Assembly: GCA_018894105.1 (NCBI GenBank)
Contig: CM032123.1
Coordinates: 5,953,001 to 6,017,000 of the forward strand
Direction of reading: 5' to 3'
DNA length: 64,000 bases
From: Jacaranda mimosifolia
Taxonomy: Eukaryota; Streptophyta; Magnoliopsida; Lamiales; Bignoniaceae
Shown: positions 46,490 to 59,281 of the stretch, piece after piece
Layout: each line of letters starts with the position of its first letter
Position numbering within the stretch: position 1 is the first letter of the stretch
The notes under the pieces: model-generated
What the model saw: the letters and a program-made list of their open reading frames with translations, nothing else
Told to the model about the DNA's origin: nothing
Databases searched by the model: none
Translations under genes and position numbers: made by a program

Positions 46490-47650
46490 ATCAAGGATGA
46501 AAGAACGAGTTTGGATTGTAGGAGTAAGGTGCAACTTGAGTTGCATAACGAGATACGACAAGCTCAGGACAATGATAATTGGATACTAAGACATAAAGAA
46601 GCAGCTGGAGCTTTGAAGGGTCTGAATTCAGCATTAATAGCCAAGGAATTCTTCTATTCAAAAAAACAATCTATGTGCCAAAAGAAATGAAAAAGAGAAT
46701 AATGGATGAGGCGCATAAGATAAGGCATACGATACATTCAAGAAGCACGAAGATGTATCAGGACTTGAAGAAGTAATTCTGGTGGGACGGAATGAAAAGA
46801 GATGTCGTAGACTATGTGTGAAAGTATTTAACCTACCATTTAGTGAAGAAAGAACATTAGCAGCCATCGGGGTTGCTACAGCTGCTTCCAATCCCTAATT
46901 GGAAATAAGAGTAGGTCACCTAGACTTTATAACAAGCCTGCCAATCGGTCAAGGAGGATATGACAACATCTAGGTAATAATAGACTGCTTGACCAAGTCT
47001 GCCTATTTTCTACCAGTTAAAACATAGTATAAAGTTGAAAAGCTGGCAAAGTTATATGTTAAGGAAATAGTCAGATTGCATAGGATCCTAGTTAGTATCG
47101 TGTCCGACGAGATCCAAAGTTCACCTCAAGACTTTGGAAAAGTTTACAAGAGCATCTAGGAAACAACTCATCCTCAGACAGATGGATAGTAAAAAAGGGC
47201 CATTCGAGTGTTAGAGGACATGCTACAAACCCGTGTCTTGGATTTTAGCAGAAACTGGAACTGACACCTTCCTCTAATAGAATTCACTTACAATAACAGT
47301 TACCAATCGATTATCCAAATGGCTCCGTACAAAGCATTATATGGCAAGAAGTGTCGATCTTCGTTACATTGGGATCTTAAGGAATACTAAAGTAACACTG
47401 ACAAATCTCTAAAAACTACAAGACCAAAATTAGTTCAGGAGACTATTGAAAGTGCAGGCAATCAAATAGAGAACGAAAGCTGCTCAGGATCGACATAAAA
47501 GTTATGTGAATAAACAAAAAAAAAGACTTGGAATTCAAAGTTGGTGACTAGGTGTTTCTCAAGGTATGCCCAAGAAAAAGTGTCCAGAGGATTGGTAAAG
47601 GTGGAAAGCTTAGCCCAAAATATGTTGGTCCCTATGAAATCTGTGAAAGA
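46490..47650 (+). pseudogene. Tekay-type integrase
   Basis: The frame to 46690 is the N-terminal region (SKVQLELHNEIRQAQDNDNW, ALIAKEFFYSKKQS). The zinc-binding part follows with HKIRHTIHSRSTKMYQDLKK; the expected C-x2-C is lost. The core region (46900-47360) has recognisable words such as DMTTS, CLTKSAYFLPVK and a PQTDGQ-type ETTHPQTDG, all broken by stops. Confidence 0.75.
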
Positions 47651-47789
47651 ATTTGACCAGTTGCTTACTGTTTAGTACTACCCCAAGCCTTGATAGGAAT
47701 ATATGATGTCTTTCACGTATCATAGCTATGAAAGTATTACCCTGATCCCTCCCATGTCATTCCTCATGAAAGCATACCATTTCAAGGCG

Positions 47790-47946
47790 ATTTGATGTAA
47801 GAAGAGTAGTCGATTCTTATTCTAGGAATCAAAGGATACCTCAAGTAAAAGTGTCGTGGCGCAACCATAATATAGAAGAGGTGACTTGGGAGCGAAAAGA
47901 TCACATGCACCAACAATATCTCGAACTCTTCCAATGCTCAACCTAG
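47790..47946 (+). pseudogene. Chromodomain-like C-terminus of integrase
   Basis: Reads IPQVKVSWRNHNIEEVTWER, then KDHMHQQYLELF, matching the conserved core of chromovirus integrase chromodomains, which bind modified histones and guide insertion. The domain lies directly before the purine tract and LTR, as in Del/Tekay elements. Confidence 0.8.
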
Positions 47947-47982
47947 AATCTGAGGACCAAATTCTTTTAAAGGGGAAAGGTC

Positions 47983-50909
47983 TGTAACACCCCTAGAAAT
48001 TATATTGTTGGTGGAATTCCATTTAATTTTTTTTTTTTTTGAGGTTTATTAATTTTATTCAATTCCAAAAGTTTTAGGGATTAAAACATGAATAGGAAAG
48101 ACTTAATTATATTGCTAATTAAAAAGTTTTGGGGGTCAACCTAGAATTATTTTAGGTCAAGTGGGCAAATTCAAGGCACTAATGAAGTCGGGGATCAATT
48201 GGAAGATGATTAAATTTTCAAAGGACTCATTCAAAAGCTGTAAAGAAGTTGCAGGGGTCAATTTGAGATTTTCAAAAATTCTCTTTAAATAGCTTCCCCC
48301 TCACTATTTTCTTCATTTTCCACCTGTGCACTGTTACCTTTTTATTCAGCAATCATCAACGCGATGGCCCAAAATAAAAAACTAAACCAACCATCGCCTT
48401 CCCTAGCTCCTCAGGAACCCATTGATACCACATGCAAGGTGTTTGGATTAGAGGACCACCAGAAAGTGGCGAGCACGGAGGAGCAATGATGAGAGCTTAG
48501 GTTTGAGGTATGGCTTTTGAAGAGCTCAGCCTGGGGAGTGTTTACGTACCTTTAGTTTTCAAATTGGACAGTCAGCGACGGCAAAAATTAAAAGAAACAA
48601 CCACGATGGGGATGGTGGCGCTGGATGTTTGAAGCTTCAATTGGTGTCCAATTCGGCGATAGAACTTGAAATTAACCTAAGAGTTGGAATAGTGGTATTG
48701 AGGAGCATCTAACGGTAGTGGTAGTGACCCTCTCCGGCGGCAGCATTGAGATAGTTTCCTCTCCTCGATGTGGTGAACGCATTGGTGGTGTTAGTTCATG
48801 TAGATTGAGCTCCGATATTCAAGATTTGGTATATATGAGTTGGAGTTTGGGTTTGATATATATATATATATATGATGTTCTTGAAAATATTTTGCTCAAT
48901 TCATGTAAATTTTTGTAGCAAATGGAAGATATATATTGGAATAAAAAAAGGGGTCATGCATGGATATATATGTGCCTAGTGGACTCAGATTTATTGTATT
49001 ATATGATAATCTTGGTTAGTTAAGCTAATTAGGTGACAAATAATTTTATGTAATTAAGCACTAAGGGACAAAATTGGGTTACTAATGATAGTTTGGCTAT
49101 TATAATCGATTCTATGTAATGTTGCAAGGGTAATTATAAATAGGAATTTGACTTTGTCAAAGCGAATATGACTCTCGTAAAAAAATTATAGTATTAACGG
49201 CGCAGTTATATGACATCTCTTGATAATATCGAAAGCGAACCCTAAATTACCTTATTAACTGTATAATGTTCGATTTTAGATTACTATCCATATAATTGTG
49301 ATTATAGGATCAAAACGAGAATTTTGACAGTAAACCCATTCTTTTGGCTAGGTGACACGGAGCTGGGACCCACAGATTAGTAGACTGTGGTAATGTTTTA
49401 GCGGCTATTGAAGCGAAGGCCTATCAGTTTGGTAATTATCTTGCATGCGGTTAAGCTTACTTTGTATCTGGGAAGTGATTGTGTTGTTTGTTCAAATCTT
49501 TGCTTGATTGAATCCCTAAAATTGTTTGAATTCTTTGACTAATTGTTTGTTATTTGTTTCTTATACCCTTGTGAGGGTCTACTGATCTAGTGTTACCTTG
49601 TATACACCTATCTGCCATTTGAACTGATACCCCTATGAGGGCCTATTTCTTTGACTTTACTTCTATTAAAAATTGCTTATTTCCGTTCTGGGGCCTAGAA
49701 CTTTCAATTGTCTTATCTGTTACTATTCTATTATCTGTTATCTGTTATCATTCTATGTAATTTGCAGCCTTGTCGGCTTCTTGTTATTTCGTTGATACCT
49801 AGTCTTGCTAACCCACTCGGGATTAGCTTTTCTGTCTGATTTCACTCTGTATACTGTCTATTTGGCTTTGTCAGCATATTTGAATTGTTCTGCATACTGT
49901 TTGATTAGTCTTTCCAGCATAACTAATCTGTTTTGTAAATCATTGTCCCGCCATGTTGGCAATATTGTTTATTAACTGTAATGACATACATACATGTACG
50001 AGAAAATTTTCTACATGGGCCGAGTGCCAATCCTAGCAGAATGCTTGGATACTTGGGACATGTTGAGCTATTTGCTTAGGTATTAGTAATACACTGAGCG
50101 GTTTACTTGGGTATCAGCGATGTACTGAGTGGTACACTTGAGCATCTGGCAAATACTGAGATGTCATACTTGGATTTCTATTTTATTTAGATGGAATAAG
50201 GAGAATCTGATATGCATGTCATGTTGTGGTTTATTTGGATTGCATATGATACTTAGGTTTGCTCTATTCTAATTGTAATCCAACTGCTTGTACTTTGTTA
50301 ATGGAGCAATGAGGAAGGAAAGGTTTCTATTTGCTGAACTTGATAATGCTTATGTTCTGACATGTTCACATTCCGATTGAATTGTCTTGATAGACTATAA
50401 TCTATTGAATTATTTCTTTTTCGACAAATCCCTTCTGACTGTTTACTGAATCATCTCTCACTAAGTCCTTAGGACTTACCCTTCTATTATTCTTTTATTT
50501 TCCTTCCCAGACAAGTATGGAAACAGAATGAAGGCTTATGATTTGACCTAATGGGGATTGTTTTGAATTAGATTGGGTGATATATGTACATATAGATTCA
50601 CATTCTAGCTAAGCTTTGACTTGGAAAAGTTATGTGCTGTTGAATTTGAATTTGAAACTTTTGGCATGTATATATTGTGTTTTATGAGATGACGCTATGG
50701 GCTTGTAATTAATCGTGGCTTAAAACTGAATACTGTTGGAACACCTGGCATGTAATACAATTATCTAGTAGTGTTGCTTTAAGTTGAAGTATGTTGTTAT
50801 CTATGAGTTTGTTGAAATTTTATGGGCCTATCGGTTATGTTGCACATTATGATTTAAGTCTGAATTGGTGGCATCTCAACCTAGGGATTATCGTGAGTGG
50901 GGTGCTACA
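47983..50909 (+). repeat. 3' LTR of the plus-strand Tekay-type element (2927 bp)
   Basis: Begins TGTAACACCCCTAGAAATT right after the purine tract and ends GTGGGGTGCTACA, next to which unit B begins. A CTCTTTAAATAGCTTCC stretch at 48279 is a plausible TATA region. 50010-50170 contains degenerate repeats of TACTTGG/CTTAGGTAT motifs equivalent to the minisatellite in the minus-strand relative. Confidence 0.88.
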
Positions 50910-51308
50910 ATAAAAATGGTGTAAACATATATATGGCGTGAATTAAAAATAAAATTATTTGGATAGTACGAACATATTTAGTTTAGACTGATTCTTACTA
51001 ATGATAATTAAAACCAGTCAATTTTAATGATTTTATAATGTATCCGAACTTTGAAATATAAGATCATATCAAATTAGCCACATACCTTTGCCCCTATAGA
51101 TATCATCATAATAAATTCAATTTTGCAACTTTGCACTTTTACGTTCTTTCCAATAATCAATTTTTCAACAATATCTTTTCTTAATAAACATTTTTAACTT
51201 AAGCAAGCGCCTCATAAGTTTAAATAAGTAATCAAATTAATTAACTTAAAAAGTTAAAATCATTCAAATGAAACTATAGGTAGATTTTAGAATCTGCTTA
51301 AGCCCTAA
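50910..51308. other. Unit B spacer, left edge
   Basis: Homologous to 4736-5135. The match starts right at the gypsy LTR boundary, so that element either inserted here or replaced what lay to the left. Confidence 0.7.
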
Positions 51309-51586
51309 TCTAATATATATATATATATATATTTTTTATATATATATATAAATATAATAAAATGATATTCAATCATATTGTAAGAATGTTTATTATGCAG
51401 CAATGATGTATAAGTTCCTTTGATCCCTTTTTGCCATCTCAATAATTTTCATATATAATTTTCTATTTAAATGAGATATTTTATTATTAGTAGGTCAACA
51501 CTATATTAATTAATTTTTTAGTAACTCCATATCGAAAGATGGTAAGCACTCAATATATATTTATGTGTGTGTGATATTCCATATTA

Positions 51587-51623
<37 letters not shown>

Positions 51624-52945
51624 CATATATATATATATATGCATTAGTTTATGTATGGAACATATAAATATTAGTTTATGTATGTAAAATTATTTTAAAA
51701 GCAATTTTATTACTTTTCATATGTTTAATATTTACACTTTTATAGGTCCAATTATAATTTACATATAAAACAGCTATGTTTATATTATTGGTTCGAACTA
51801 TATTATAAGCCACATCATTAAGGTAACATATTTATTTCAAATAAAGTAAAATGATGGCTAATTTATTTTTAAAATAATAATTTTGAGATTGCATAAATTA
51901 AGCAATTTTAAAATTTTATCATGTATAATACAACTGTTGTTGCCTTTGATCATCTAAGAACAACTGTTAAGTTGTTACATAAATAGCTAATTTGAGTGTG
52001 TAAATTTAGCTATTAAAAAATTTATGCTAAATATTTAAATTTTTGTTTAATAAATTCAAGCATTGAGTCCGAAAAATAGTTTTGAAATTTTTTATATTTT
52101 GAAATATTAAGATTTTCTATAACTCTCTCTATGCTTAGTCCGAAATTTTTTACCTTAATTTAATATTTTTTTAAATTATATTTTCTTCCATTATTCGTTG
52201 TTTTAATTAAGTTAAGCTCCTCAATCTAAGCTCATAATTCCTATAAGTAACATATACTAAACATAACCAAACACGCAATGCACTATTATTTGGGGTATAA
52301 AAATATATTTTCTTTTTAATTCAACTCAATATAGGATCATTTGCTTGGAGAGTTAAATTCTTGTTCTTTCTTTTTTTTTATTATGCATGTATTTTATAAT
52401 TTAAATTATGATTTATTAATATTAATAAAATTGTTTGTTTATGAGCCAAGCTAATTTACAAAAGGAATTTGAAGTTTTGATTATGTGGTAAATTAAAATT
52501 TTACATTTATTTTTTGTTTTTGATCGATTTCTTCACTTTTTTCATATTATGATTTTTCTTTAACCCTTGAACTTTTTTTTATTATTATTATTTTGTTAGT
52601 TTGATGTTTCAAGAATATTTCATTAATTTATGTAATTATGAAATTTGAGAAGTAGGTTTCATGCAATTTAATAATAATTATGAAATAATTATTCAAAGGG
52701 CCCATAAAGCTACTTTTTCCTCATATTCATTTTGATTGAGTTTATTTGTATAAAAAATAGTTTAAAATCTTATATTTTATGTAGGATTCACAATACATAT
52801 AGTAAAATATTTATAAAAAAAAATAGTTTTTTCTTATTTCAATATTTATAGAAAAAAATAATATCTAAATTATAATTAAATTAAATATAGTAAAATTTAA
52901 AATTTAAAATTATTGTCCCATGCAATGCCGGGATTAAAAGCTAGT
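51309..52945 (+). mobile_element. Helitron-like non-autonomous element, unit B copy
   Basis: Same ends as 5136-6707: A before TCTAATATATAT..., and a terminal CTAGT followed by T, with an imperfect CCC...GGG hairpin (CCCATGCAATGCCGGG) eight bases before CTAGT. It includes the compound microsatellite near 51553-51640. Confidence 0.6.
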
Positions 52946-53745
52946 TAGTAAGAAAATTCATTAGTTATATATATATATATATATATATATTTGGTATTAT
53001 TATATTTACTATGCCATAAATAAAACATGAACACTGTATGTAACAGTAAACTGCCATCCAAATTACAGCACAATCAAAAATTATAGCATCATCAAGATAT
53101 GAAAAGATGTTTACAAGACCATTATCTTTAAGAATAGTTATTAAATTCACCTTTTTATACATTATAGTTGTATTTAATAATAGATAAATATTAGAAGCAT
53201 GTAGTGGAGTTATACTCTCAAGATATTGAGCATGGTAGAAAATTACTTTATTCTCCTTTGACCTTATGTCGTGCGAACACACGTGTTACTTTCAAATTTT
53301 TAAAGGAAAATTAATTTATAAATTAAAACAAAATGTAAACCTTGTTTCCAATACTACTGGTGCTTGCCAACAAACATTATGATATATCAATTTTTCATAT
53401 ATTGCTGTTATGTTTTGATTTTTTTCAAATTAATTAAGAGGCCAATTCTAGATATATATTAGCATCATCAAACATTTTCATAAGTAAAATTAATCAAGAT
53501 TTATTTTCATATAAAGAGACATTCATATGGTACAGAAATTTAAAAGCTTTTTATTTATTTTTTCAACTTTGCAACAAGGGAAAAAGCACTAAATAAAAAT
53601 AGTAGTGGCTTATCTACTCACAAGTTACTCTCTGCTCCATATAATTATCTCATGATCAAGACAATTATTAAACAAAGTTATTATCTCATAATCTTTATAA
53701 TTTAAAGTAAATTTATTCTGACTTCCATTTTACCAACAAAATATG
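52946..53745. other. 3' flank of P450 copy B
   Basis: AT-rich, non-coding, homologous to 6708-7503. An (AT)n run lies at 52967-52990. The minus-strand P450 transcript should end in this region. Confidence 0.6.
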
Positions 53746-56230
53746 TCACAGTTTGACGGGAACAATCCTCAGAGGCGCGGCCTTCTGCAATGTAAGCTTA
53801 AACTTTTCGTTCATATTCATTTCCTGTGGTTTCATTCCCCCTTCAAGTTTCCAATCAAAGTTGTGAATGAGAGAGACCAACATGAGGTGCACCATGCGAT
53901 AAGCCAACGGCAGCCCTAGACATATTCTCCTCCCCGGGCCGAACGGAAGGAACTCAAAATCTTGCCCTCTAAAGTCTATTTTGTTGTCTAAAAATCTCTC
54001 AGGCTCAAAAGAATTTGGATTTGACCATATACGAGAATCTCTACCGCATGCCCATGCATTAACAAGTACCTGAGCATTTTTGGGTACTATGCAACCATTA
54101 ATTTCTATATCAACCTCAGCCTTATGAGGTAACAGCAAAGGAGCTGAGGGGTGAAGCCTGAAAGTCTCTTTGAATACAGCCTGCAAGTATGGAAGCCTGG
54201 ATATGTCTGATTCTTCAACATGTCCCTCTTGGTCAATCACAGCTTCAAGCTCGTTTCTTGCTTTTGCCATCTTCTGAGGATTGTGTATTAATTCTGCCAT
54301 GGCCCATTCTACTGTAGCTGCACTCGTATCTGTTCCTGCAACAAATAAATCCTAAAATAAAATAGAAATTAATTATAGTCACCGCCTCGCAGAAAACAAG
54401 AGCTTTAAATAATTGGATGATAACTACGTAATGTTTATATGCAGCAGTTAGTCAAGTTATTATTTTGTGAAATGATGCGCGTCTTGTATGGTAAAAATTC
54501 AAATGCTTATCTTATATGGTTGGAAAGAAAGAGTAAAAAAGAAAAAACGAACTAATTTCTCCTCTCTTACAAAGAGAAAAATACTTTGATCCCCCTGTTC
54601 TGAAGGAGGAAGGAGTAGATATGTTAGCTTCTAGGATCAATTATCGTTTCCTAGAAGAATTTGAAAGTGATTATTATTTTGAGGAGACTTTCATACTATT
54701 CAACAATTATTTATTCAAGTGAGTTGAGACTAGTTAAATATATATATATATATATAATGATCTTATATGGTAAAGAAATTTAAAAGAAAAACTAGTTTCT
54801 CCTCCTTCTGAATTAGAGAACGGGGTAGCTATTGTAAGTAGCACCTACTCAATTATTGTTTTCTCGAAGAATTTTAAAGTGATAATTATTTTGAGGAAAA
54901 TTTCATACTATCGATTGATATATATATATATATATCCAAGCAAGTTGTGAATTGTTAAAAATAGAGATATATATATAATGATGTTATATAGTAAAATTAA
55001 TATTTGCATTAATGTCTTATACACAATCTAAAGGTTCATGAAATAAACCTCCCAGAAAAAAAGAAAGAAAAATATAAAGGGCCAAAATTTGAAACACAAG
55101 GTTGCATCATCATAAATATGAAGAAAAAAAAATTAATTATCTGTGTCATTTTTTGACCTTTAAATTTTAGTGCAGAGAAGAAAATGAAATGAAAAAATTA
55201 AACAATGACTATTATTTGAAATGAATGAGAATATATATTTCTTAATATTTTTTGGGTCAAAATTAAAAGCCAACAATATAATTATTTTGGTGTTTTTCTT
55301 ATTAAAATTGAAGATCAAAAGTCAGGGAATATTTTCACTTACCATAAGTAAATGTCTTATGTCTTTCCGGGAAAATTCATACTCATTTTTGCGGCTGATG
55401 TCAAGTAGTGCCTCTAGCAGATCATTTTTGGATGCGCCGCTTTCTGATTGCATTCTCTTGTCAATTATAGCATCAAAGATTCGAATCACTTTTCCATAAT
55501 ATGACGCCGCTCTGCGCCTAAGCCCCTGAGGATCAACAGGCTTAAGAAACGGAAAGTAGTCAGCAAGATTTGGCGTGCCCACGGTTTGCATTGTACCATG
55601 CACAACTTCCTTCAATTCTTGTGACGAATCTGAACTATACTGACCAAATTCCGTCGAAAACAAACTGGCTGAAATAAGATTCAGCAATGTAATAAAGGCA
55701 GCATCAGCAATATCCACAACTCGGCTGCTATCGCAACATTCTTGCACATAGTCTCGCAGTTTCTTCAGCTTTTCCTGGCGGAGGCCCTGGCCGGCATCAA
55801 GTCTCTGCTGTGAAAACATCTGCTGTTTGCATATTTTCCGAAGACTCCGCCACTGGCTGGCCGCTGGGAGCCACGCGATTGAGACCTTGTTGTGGCCGTG
55901 AACATCGGATACAGCCGGGTGGGGTCGACTGGAGAAAACCTGGTCATGCTTTTGATATACTTCCCTAGCAATTTCCGGGGAGGATACAACTATCGTGTCT
56001 ATGCTGCCAAGCTTGAGGTGCATCATAGGGCCATAAGTCTTGGAGAGTTTTGCGAGTGATTGGTGGGGGTTTTGGGCGCCAATTAGTTGGGGAATGTTTC
56101 CAATAATAGGAAAAAGTGGAGGCCCCGGAGGAAAGTTTGCCGGTTGCCGGGGCCGTAAAATTGACCTTAAGACATGGAAGCATGTCCACAAGAGAATACA
56201 TAGTAGGAAGAAAAATGGGACAAGATCCAT
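53746..56230 (-). CDS. CYP76-like cytochrome P450, copy B, apparently intact (497 aa)
   Basis: Exon 1 is 56230-55343 (296 codons) and exon 2 is 54351-53746 (201 codons plus stop), joined by a phase-0 GT-AG intron. Residues 1-25 form a hydrophobic ER anchor (MDLVPFFFLLCILLWTCF), followed by the proline hinge FPPGPPLFP. The C-helix is WRSLRK, the I-helix AGTDTS with the oxygen-activating Thr, the K-helix ETFR, then FEPERF and the heme loop FGPGRRICLG with the axial Cys. Length and intron position match plant CYP76 enzymes, which hydroxylate terpenoids and related small molecules using a P450 reductase. Substrate cannot be predicted. One oddity is LPHKAE after the K-helix, where copy A has Arg. 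An in-frame ATG 48 bases upstream exists, but the chosen start gives the standard anchor. Confidence 0.9.
54352..55342 (-). other. Intron of P450 copy B (991 bp)
   Basis: GTAAGT donor (55337-55342) after the codon pair Leu-Met, and a TTTTAG acceptor before GATTTATTTGTT. It interrupts the protein right before the I-helix, the position seen in copy A. Blocks at about 54650-54830 and 54840-55000 are degenerate direct repeats of each other (TTTGAGGA...TTTCATACTAT ... TTATATGGTAAA). Confidence 0.88.
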
Positions 56231-56287
56231 GGATATGTTTCCTCGGTTTATTTCGACCTGTTTGTATAGGAAGAGCAAAAAGAAGAA

Positions 56288-56297
56288 GAATATATAG
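56288..56297 (-). promoter_or_regulatory. Candidate TATA box of P450 copy B
   Basis: Minus-strand CTATATATTC lies 58-67 bases before the ATG and is conserved upstream of copy A. A second AT-rich candidate is about 15 bases further out. There is no other evidence for the transcription start. Confidence 0.35.
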
Positions 56298-57074
56298 AAG
56301 TAAGTAATATAAAGTTGAATTATTAATTTAATGGGCGACCATATGCGTACTTGTGGATAATTACAAATGAATTATACATTAATAAGAGCAGGTGAATAAA
56401 GTTGGAACTATTTTGTCATATATTTTGGCAGGCTATAGAGCTACAAATTAATAATGAAGCCGACACCTACAGGCTAACTAAGAAATATCTATTGACTATT
56501 CATATCCATATTGCTTGTTTGGTTCTGCTATTATTTTGTCATGATATTTTTTAATTAAGGAAATAATAATAAAAATTGTGGTGCGGGCTCGAAGACCCAC
56601 ACCACAAACACAATAAATTATTCTTAAAATTACTCACTCAACTAATCTTAATGACATGTCTGATCAAAAAAATTAATCATTGTACATATATATATCACGC
56701 TCATCATACATATGCATTTGGAATGTAGTACAACTAATACAAATTCAACCCGCTTTCCTAATAAAAACTTACTTATTTGATATTTAGAGTGAAAATATCT
56801 CATTTCAAAATAAAATCAAATCTATTTTTAGAAGATTGGAGATTATTTTGGCAGAGCATAATATTTGATTTTATTTTGGGATACGATGTTTCGACTTTAA
56901 ATATCACAATAGTAAATTTTTTTGTCAAGTTAGTGGGGTGAAAATATGTTTTTATATTAATATTTTTGTATTTGTAATTGTAATGAGTAGGATATATACA
57001 TATATATATATAATATGATTAATTTCAGGGAACAGGAGTACAGTTGAGGGGTTGGGAATATTTTGGGACTACAT
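56298..57074. other. Upstream region of P450 copy B
   Basis: Homologous to 12315-13290 without the MITE found in unit A. Likely holds the promoter; no further gene is seen. Confidence 0.6.
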
Positions 57075-58012
57075 TCTATATTATTTATTTATCAAATGCC
57101 ATTGAGTATTATAATATATATATAATGACATTTTTACTTAATTATCATTATATTACTTCAATGCATCACTACATTGTAAAATATCACTAATTAAGACAGC
57201 ACTGTTAAATATTTTATAACATCTTTTTTAAATAACACCATAAATAAATATATATATGATCGACTGGTAGTTTTTTAAGAAAAATTAGCCACGCCTCTAG
57301 GGTTATTTCTTAGTTAAAGATCCCTCTAGTTAAATACCTTTAAAATACATTTATATTGACATTTTGAACAAAATGCCACTTTTTTTATTTGTCACTTATT
57401 AGTTAAGTGTAATTGAATATTATATTATAGTGAACTTTTTTTTTTTTACTATTATCACCATATATTCTTGTATGTCATTACACTAAAAAATGTCATTAAG
57501 TTAGTGCTATATTCTGTGACATTTTTTCTAAATAATATCAAAAACAAATATGAACAACATTTTTGAAGAAAAAGTTAGTGGCGTTAATTAAATATCTTCA
57601 AATACATGTTTGTTGGTATTTTCAATCAAATACCACTATCTCATATGCTATTTAATAATCAAATATTGCTAGAGATTTCATTATAGCGACATTTTTTTAC
57701 GATTATCACTATATTATTTTTTTATGTGATTACACTATGTAAAGCCATTAATTAGTATCACTAGATACTTTATAATATTTTTTTAAATAACACCATAATT
57801 ACATATTAGTGCACTATTTAAATGTTTCTCAAATATATTTATCTAAATATTTTTACTTAAACATCATTATTTTATCATTTAATAATCAAATATCATTAAA
57901 TATTATATTATAATGATATTCTTTTACGACTAATATCATATTATTATTTTGTGTCACTACATTATAAAATGTCAATGAATTAATGATAGTAAAAGTGAAT
58001 TTTATAGTAGTG
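57075..58012. mobile_element. CACTA-like non-autonomous remnant, unit B copy
   Basis: Counterpart of 13290-14328, ending TATAGTAGTG (complement of CACTACTATA). Same repeated ATGCCACT/AGTGACAT-type interior. It is shorter because small insertions in unit A are absent. The left end is not defined. Confidence 0.45.
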
Positions 58013-59281
58013 ATATTAAATTCTAAAGTTGCCTCGGAAAAAGGAGTTGGGATGTTATTTGCTCTCCCAATTGGAAAACGTTTCTGGAGAACTAAACCGA
58101 ACAAAGCATAGGTTAATAATCTTAGTGCATTAAATTTCTTCATTTAATCAAAATTTTGATATGCTTAACTAATTTTAGTTCAATTACGAACAAACTTTCG
58201 AAGTTTCTTTCATGGTCATAAAGTGCAAAAGCATAGAGGGTTGTCTAAACATTCTTCTGTCATAGTGTTTATATTAGTGTATGTTTCATTGGAAGAAGTG
58301 AAAAGCCAATATACTTTTCCACCAAAAGTGTTAGACCTGCTGTGTTTTCAGCGAATTATTGGTCAAGCCGTTCATTTTTGATAATATTATAATGTAAATT
58401 TACAGAAAAGGAGATTATTGCTACGAAGTGGTCTCCATTAATAATTTGTAGATCAATTGTTTTCATATCAAAATATATTAATAATTCATGAATCAATTAT
58501 TTTGTCTTAGAATGAATGTGACCTACATTTAATGAAATAATAACGAGCTTATGGTTTAAACAATAATTATTGCTCATTTGGAACAAAATTGTCCATCCTG
58601 CCCTAACTTTTCACCTTTTAACCAAAAAAGAGCCAAGTGTGGTGTACAGAGAATGAAAATAATCTAAAAGCATAGTATTGATATTTTGTTTTTCAATCTA
58701 TTAATTAAATTACTGGGTAATTTTTGAATTATGTAGTTGTCAATTATGGATGCTAAAATTGAACTGAATATCACATTTTTAGTGTATGTGTGATGAATAG
58801 GATAGGGATTATTACTCCCACGATCTTAAAAATTTAAATTTAATTTGATGAGATATAATTATTTGTTGAATTTGCTCTTAAAAGTAGTGGTCAGAGTTTG
58901 TGGTGTCAAATTATTATCTTAATTGACGTAGAAGCTTTAGAAAAAAGAATATTTTCATATTAATTAGGAAATAAAGTCTAATTTTACAGCGTTTTGAGAA
59001 GAAGTTGGACATAGTAAAATCTAATTAATGAAATTTAGAAATTGATTGCACACATATTTTCAATTGGATCAATTGGTTACATGGAAATTGAGATTAAAAT
59101 GATCAAAATAAATTAAAAGTAAATGCTCCCAGTTTTAGGGATGGCAACTGGGCTAATCCGAAAGGATTTGGCAAAACTCCAGGATGGTCCAATCAAAGGA
59201 GGACCTGACTCCTTCCCCCTACATCTGGGTTTCCATCCAACTGCATCCTATTCAATGCATCAGACCAAACAGATCCACTAA
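58013..59281. other. Unit B distal spacer
   Basis: Homologous to 35466-36725. Around 58014 it keeps the uninterrupted target (TCTAAAGTTGCCTC) of the outer copia in unit A. Non-coding. Confidence 0.65.

Larger units (their letters stand above)
42560..50909 (+). mobile_element. Tekay/Del-type chromodomain gypsy element, 5' LTR not found
   Basis: Plus-strand order: gag (42700-43690), protease (43669-44230), RT (44340-45230), RNase H (45235-45660), a hAT MITE insertion, integrase (46490-47650), a chromodomain-like C-terminus (about 47800-47946), polypurine tract AAAGGGGAAAGG, 3' LTR (47983-50909). All domains have multiple stops. The LTR ends (TGTAACACCCC...GGGTGCTACA) and gag match those of the minus-strand derivative at 17014-25181, so both belong to related families. 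The left boundary is unknown; 42560 is approximate. Confidence 0.88.

Noticed and set aside
55322..56278. Longer P450 start 48 bases upstream (in-frame ATG at 56278)
   Set aside because: It would put 16 polar residues before the membrane anchor; the ATG at 56230 gives the normal plant P450 N-terminus.
55040..56309. Plus-strand frames across the P450 exon (for example 56040-56297)
   Set aside because: Antisense shadows of conserved P450 codons; the same shadows appear at copy A.
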